From Rallus limicola (taxonomy: Eukaryota > Chordata > Aves > Gruiformes > Rallidae), in contig JAKCOZ010000040.1 in the NCBI GenBank assembly GCA_022605955.1, forward strand, positions 2,356,001 to 2,420,000: a DNA stretch of 64,000 bases, in the 5' to 3' direction. The translations under genes and the position numbers were made by a program. The notes under the pieces were generated by a model. It made no database searches. It saw only the letters and a program-made list of their open reading frames with translations, and was not told the origin of the DNA. Shown here one piece after another: positions 63,165 to 64,000 of this stretch (the stretch's first letter is position 1; every line of letters begins with the position of its first letter).

Positions 63165-63975
63165 AGGACAGAATTGGGGGAGCATCAGGACTCAGCACAT
63201 CTGTGGATGACATCAAGTTGAGGAGCTTCACTGCTACACTGGAGGGAAGGGATGCCAGCCAGAGAGATCTGGACAGGCTGGAGGAACGGGCCCATGTGGG
63301 CCTCATGAAGGCCAAGTGCAAGGACCTGCACATGGGTGGGGGCAATCCCCAGCATCAGCACAGGCTGGGGATGAAGGACAAAGAGCAGCAGAGGGGGGCT
63401 TGGGGTGTATGGGAGGTTCAGGAATTGGAAATGACATGGCAATGTGCACTGGCCACCCGTGTCCTGGGCTGTGGGGGGAGTGGGGTTGGGTGTCCCTGGA
63501 ATCCTCAGTACTAGACAGCCACAGATGGGTCAAAGCACATCCAGAGAAGGCCAGAGAAATGGTTAGAGGCGGGGGGAACAGCTCTAATATGGAGACAGGC
63601 TGGGAAAGCTGGAGTGGTTCAGCCTGGAAAAGGCTCCGGGGAGATCTTACTGCAGCCTTCCAGTACCTACAGGGGCCAAGTAAGAAACAGTTTTTTTACC
63701 AAGGTCTGTAGTGGCAAGACAAGGGGCGATGGTTTTAGACTGACTGACAGGGGTGGGTTTGGGTGGACAAAGGGAAGAAAGACTTTATGCTGAGGGTGGG
63801 CAGGCCCTGGCACAGGGTGCTCAGAGAAGCTGGGACTGCCCTGGGATCCCTGGCAGGGTTCAAGGCTGGGTTGGATGGGGCTTGGGGCACTCTGGGCTGG
63901 GCAGGGGGTGTCCCTGCCCATGGCTCTGAAGTCCCTTCCCACCCAAACTGTTCTGTGACTTAATGACTCTGTCTT
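63165..63975 (+). mobile_element. CR1 LINE fragment with end of reverse-transcriptase ORF
   Basis: The 5' part (63203-63370) still reads in one frame as DDIKLRSFTATLEGRDASQR and LDRLEERAHVGLMKAKCKDL. This is recognisable as the region after the reverse-transcriptase core of CR1-type ORF2. Frameshifts follow, then the usual 3'UTR (GGTTCAGCCTGGAAAAGGCT) and the tail GAAGTCCCTTCCCACCCAAA. It is the longest CR1 copy in the window and is inactive. Confidence 0.87.
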
Positions 63976-64000
63976 GAAGGACTCTACAATCGACCTCTCC

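Larger units (their letters stand above)
58421..64000. other. Region upstream of GJC1: 5' intron or intergenic
   Basis: No coding exon was recognised. The acceptor before the GJC1 coding exon means that at least the proximal part is intron. CR1 pieces lie at 59376-59485, 60732-60785, 61384-61800 and 63165-63975. A strong minus-strand donor (GAG|GTAAGAC) at about 60421/60420 could belong to a noncoding exon. HIGD1B, the next gene in human order, was looked for and not seen. Confidence 0.5.

Noticed and set aside
63165..63510. Possible coding gene from the open frame at 63203-63514
   Set aside because: The protein resembles the end of a CR1 ORF2 and is followed by the standard CR1 3'UTR, so it is a dead transposon fragment.
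58421..64000. HIGD1B, expected next to GJC1 by human synteny
   Set aside because: No segment encoding the HIG1 domain was seen on either strand. It may lie beyond the window or be absent.

Overview
The window is avian nuclear DNA, probably from a GC-rich microchromosome. Three things support this: many CR1 LINE 3' ends on both strands (the main repeat family of birds), compact introns and CpG-rich promoters, and conserved vertebrate gene order. The genes MEIOC, CCDC43, DBF4B, ADAM11 and GJC1 occur in the same order and relative orientation as on human 17q21.31, as recalled from memory; in chicken that block lies on chromosome 27. The species cannot be named from the sequence.

Layout. 1-6564 (+): the last two coding exons of MEIOC, a meiotic factor, inside large introns. 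6565-9714: intergenic space between convergent genes. 9715-16791 (-): CCDC43, five coding exons, complete. 16792-17118: a 327-bp CpG-island promoter between the divergent start codons of CCDC43 and DBF4B. 17119-29211 (+): DBF4B, eleven coding exons, 762 aa, an activator of CDC7 kinase. 31242-42700 (+): ADAM11, 27 coding exons, a complete but catalytically dead neuronal ADAM. 42716-about 54160: gene-poor spacer with CR1 fragments and minisatellites. About 54160-58420 (-): GJC1 (connexin 45), with its coding sequence in one exon and an apparently long 3'UTR. 58421-64000: noncoding, with CR1 pieces.

Exon models were built by hand from splice sites. Every model keeps frame across all junctions: CCDC43 648 nt, DBF4B 2289 nt, ADAM11 2301 nt, GJC1 1182 nt, stops included. 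The genes do not form a pathway. The neighbours CCDC43 and DBF4B share a promoter.

The most notable observation is in CCDC43. A 59-nt exon is flanked by two consecutive U12-type (minor spliceosome) introns, one AT-AC and one GT-AG, and the reading frame is recovered only if both are used. DBF4B intron 4 starts with a U12-like donor as well. Other points are an alternative C-terminus of ADAM11, a possible alternative 3' end of MEIOC, a minimal uORF on the ADAM11 start codon, and several degenerate GC-rich minisatellites in and around ADAM11. No wholly new gene system was found.
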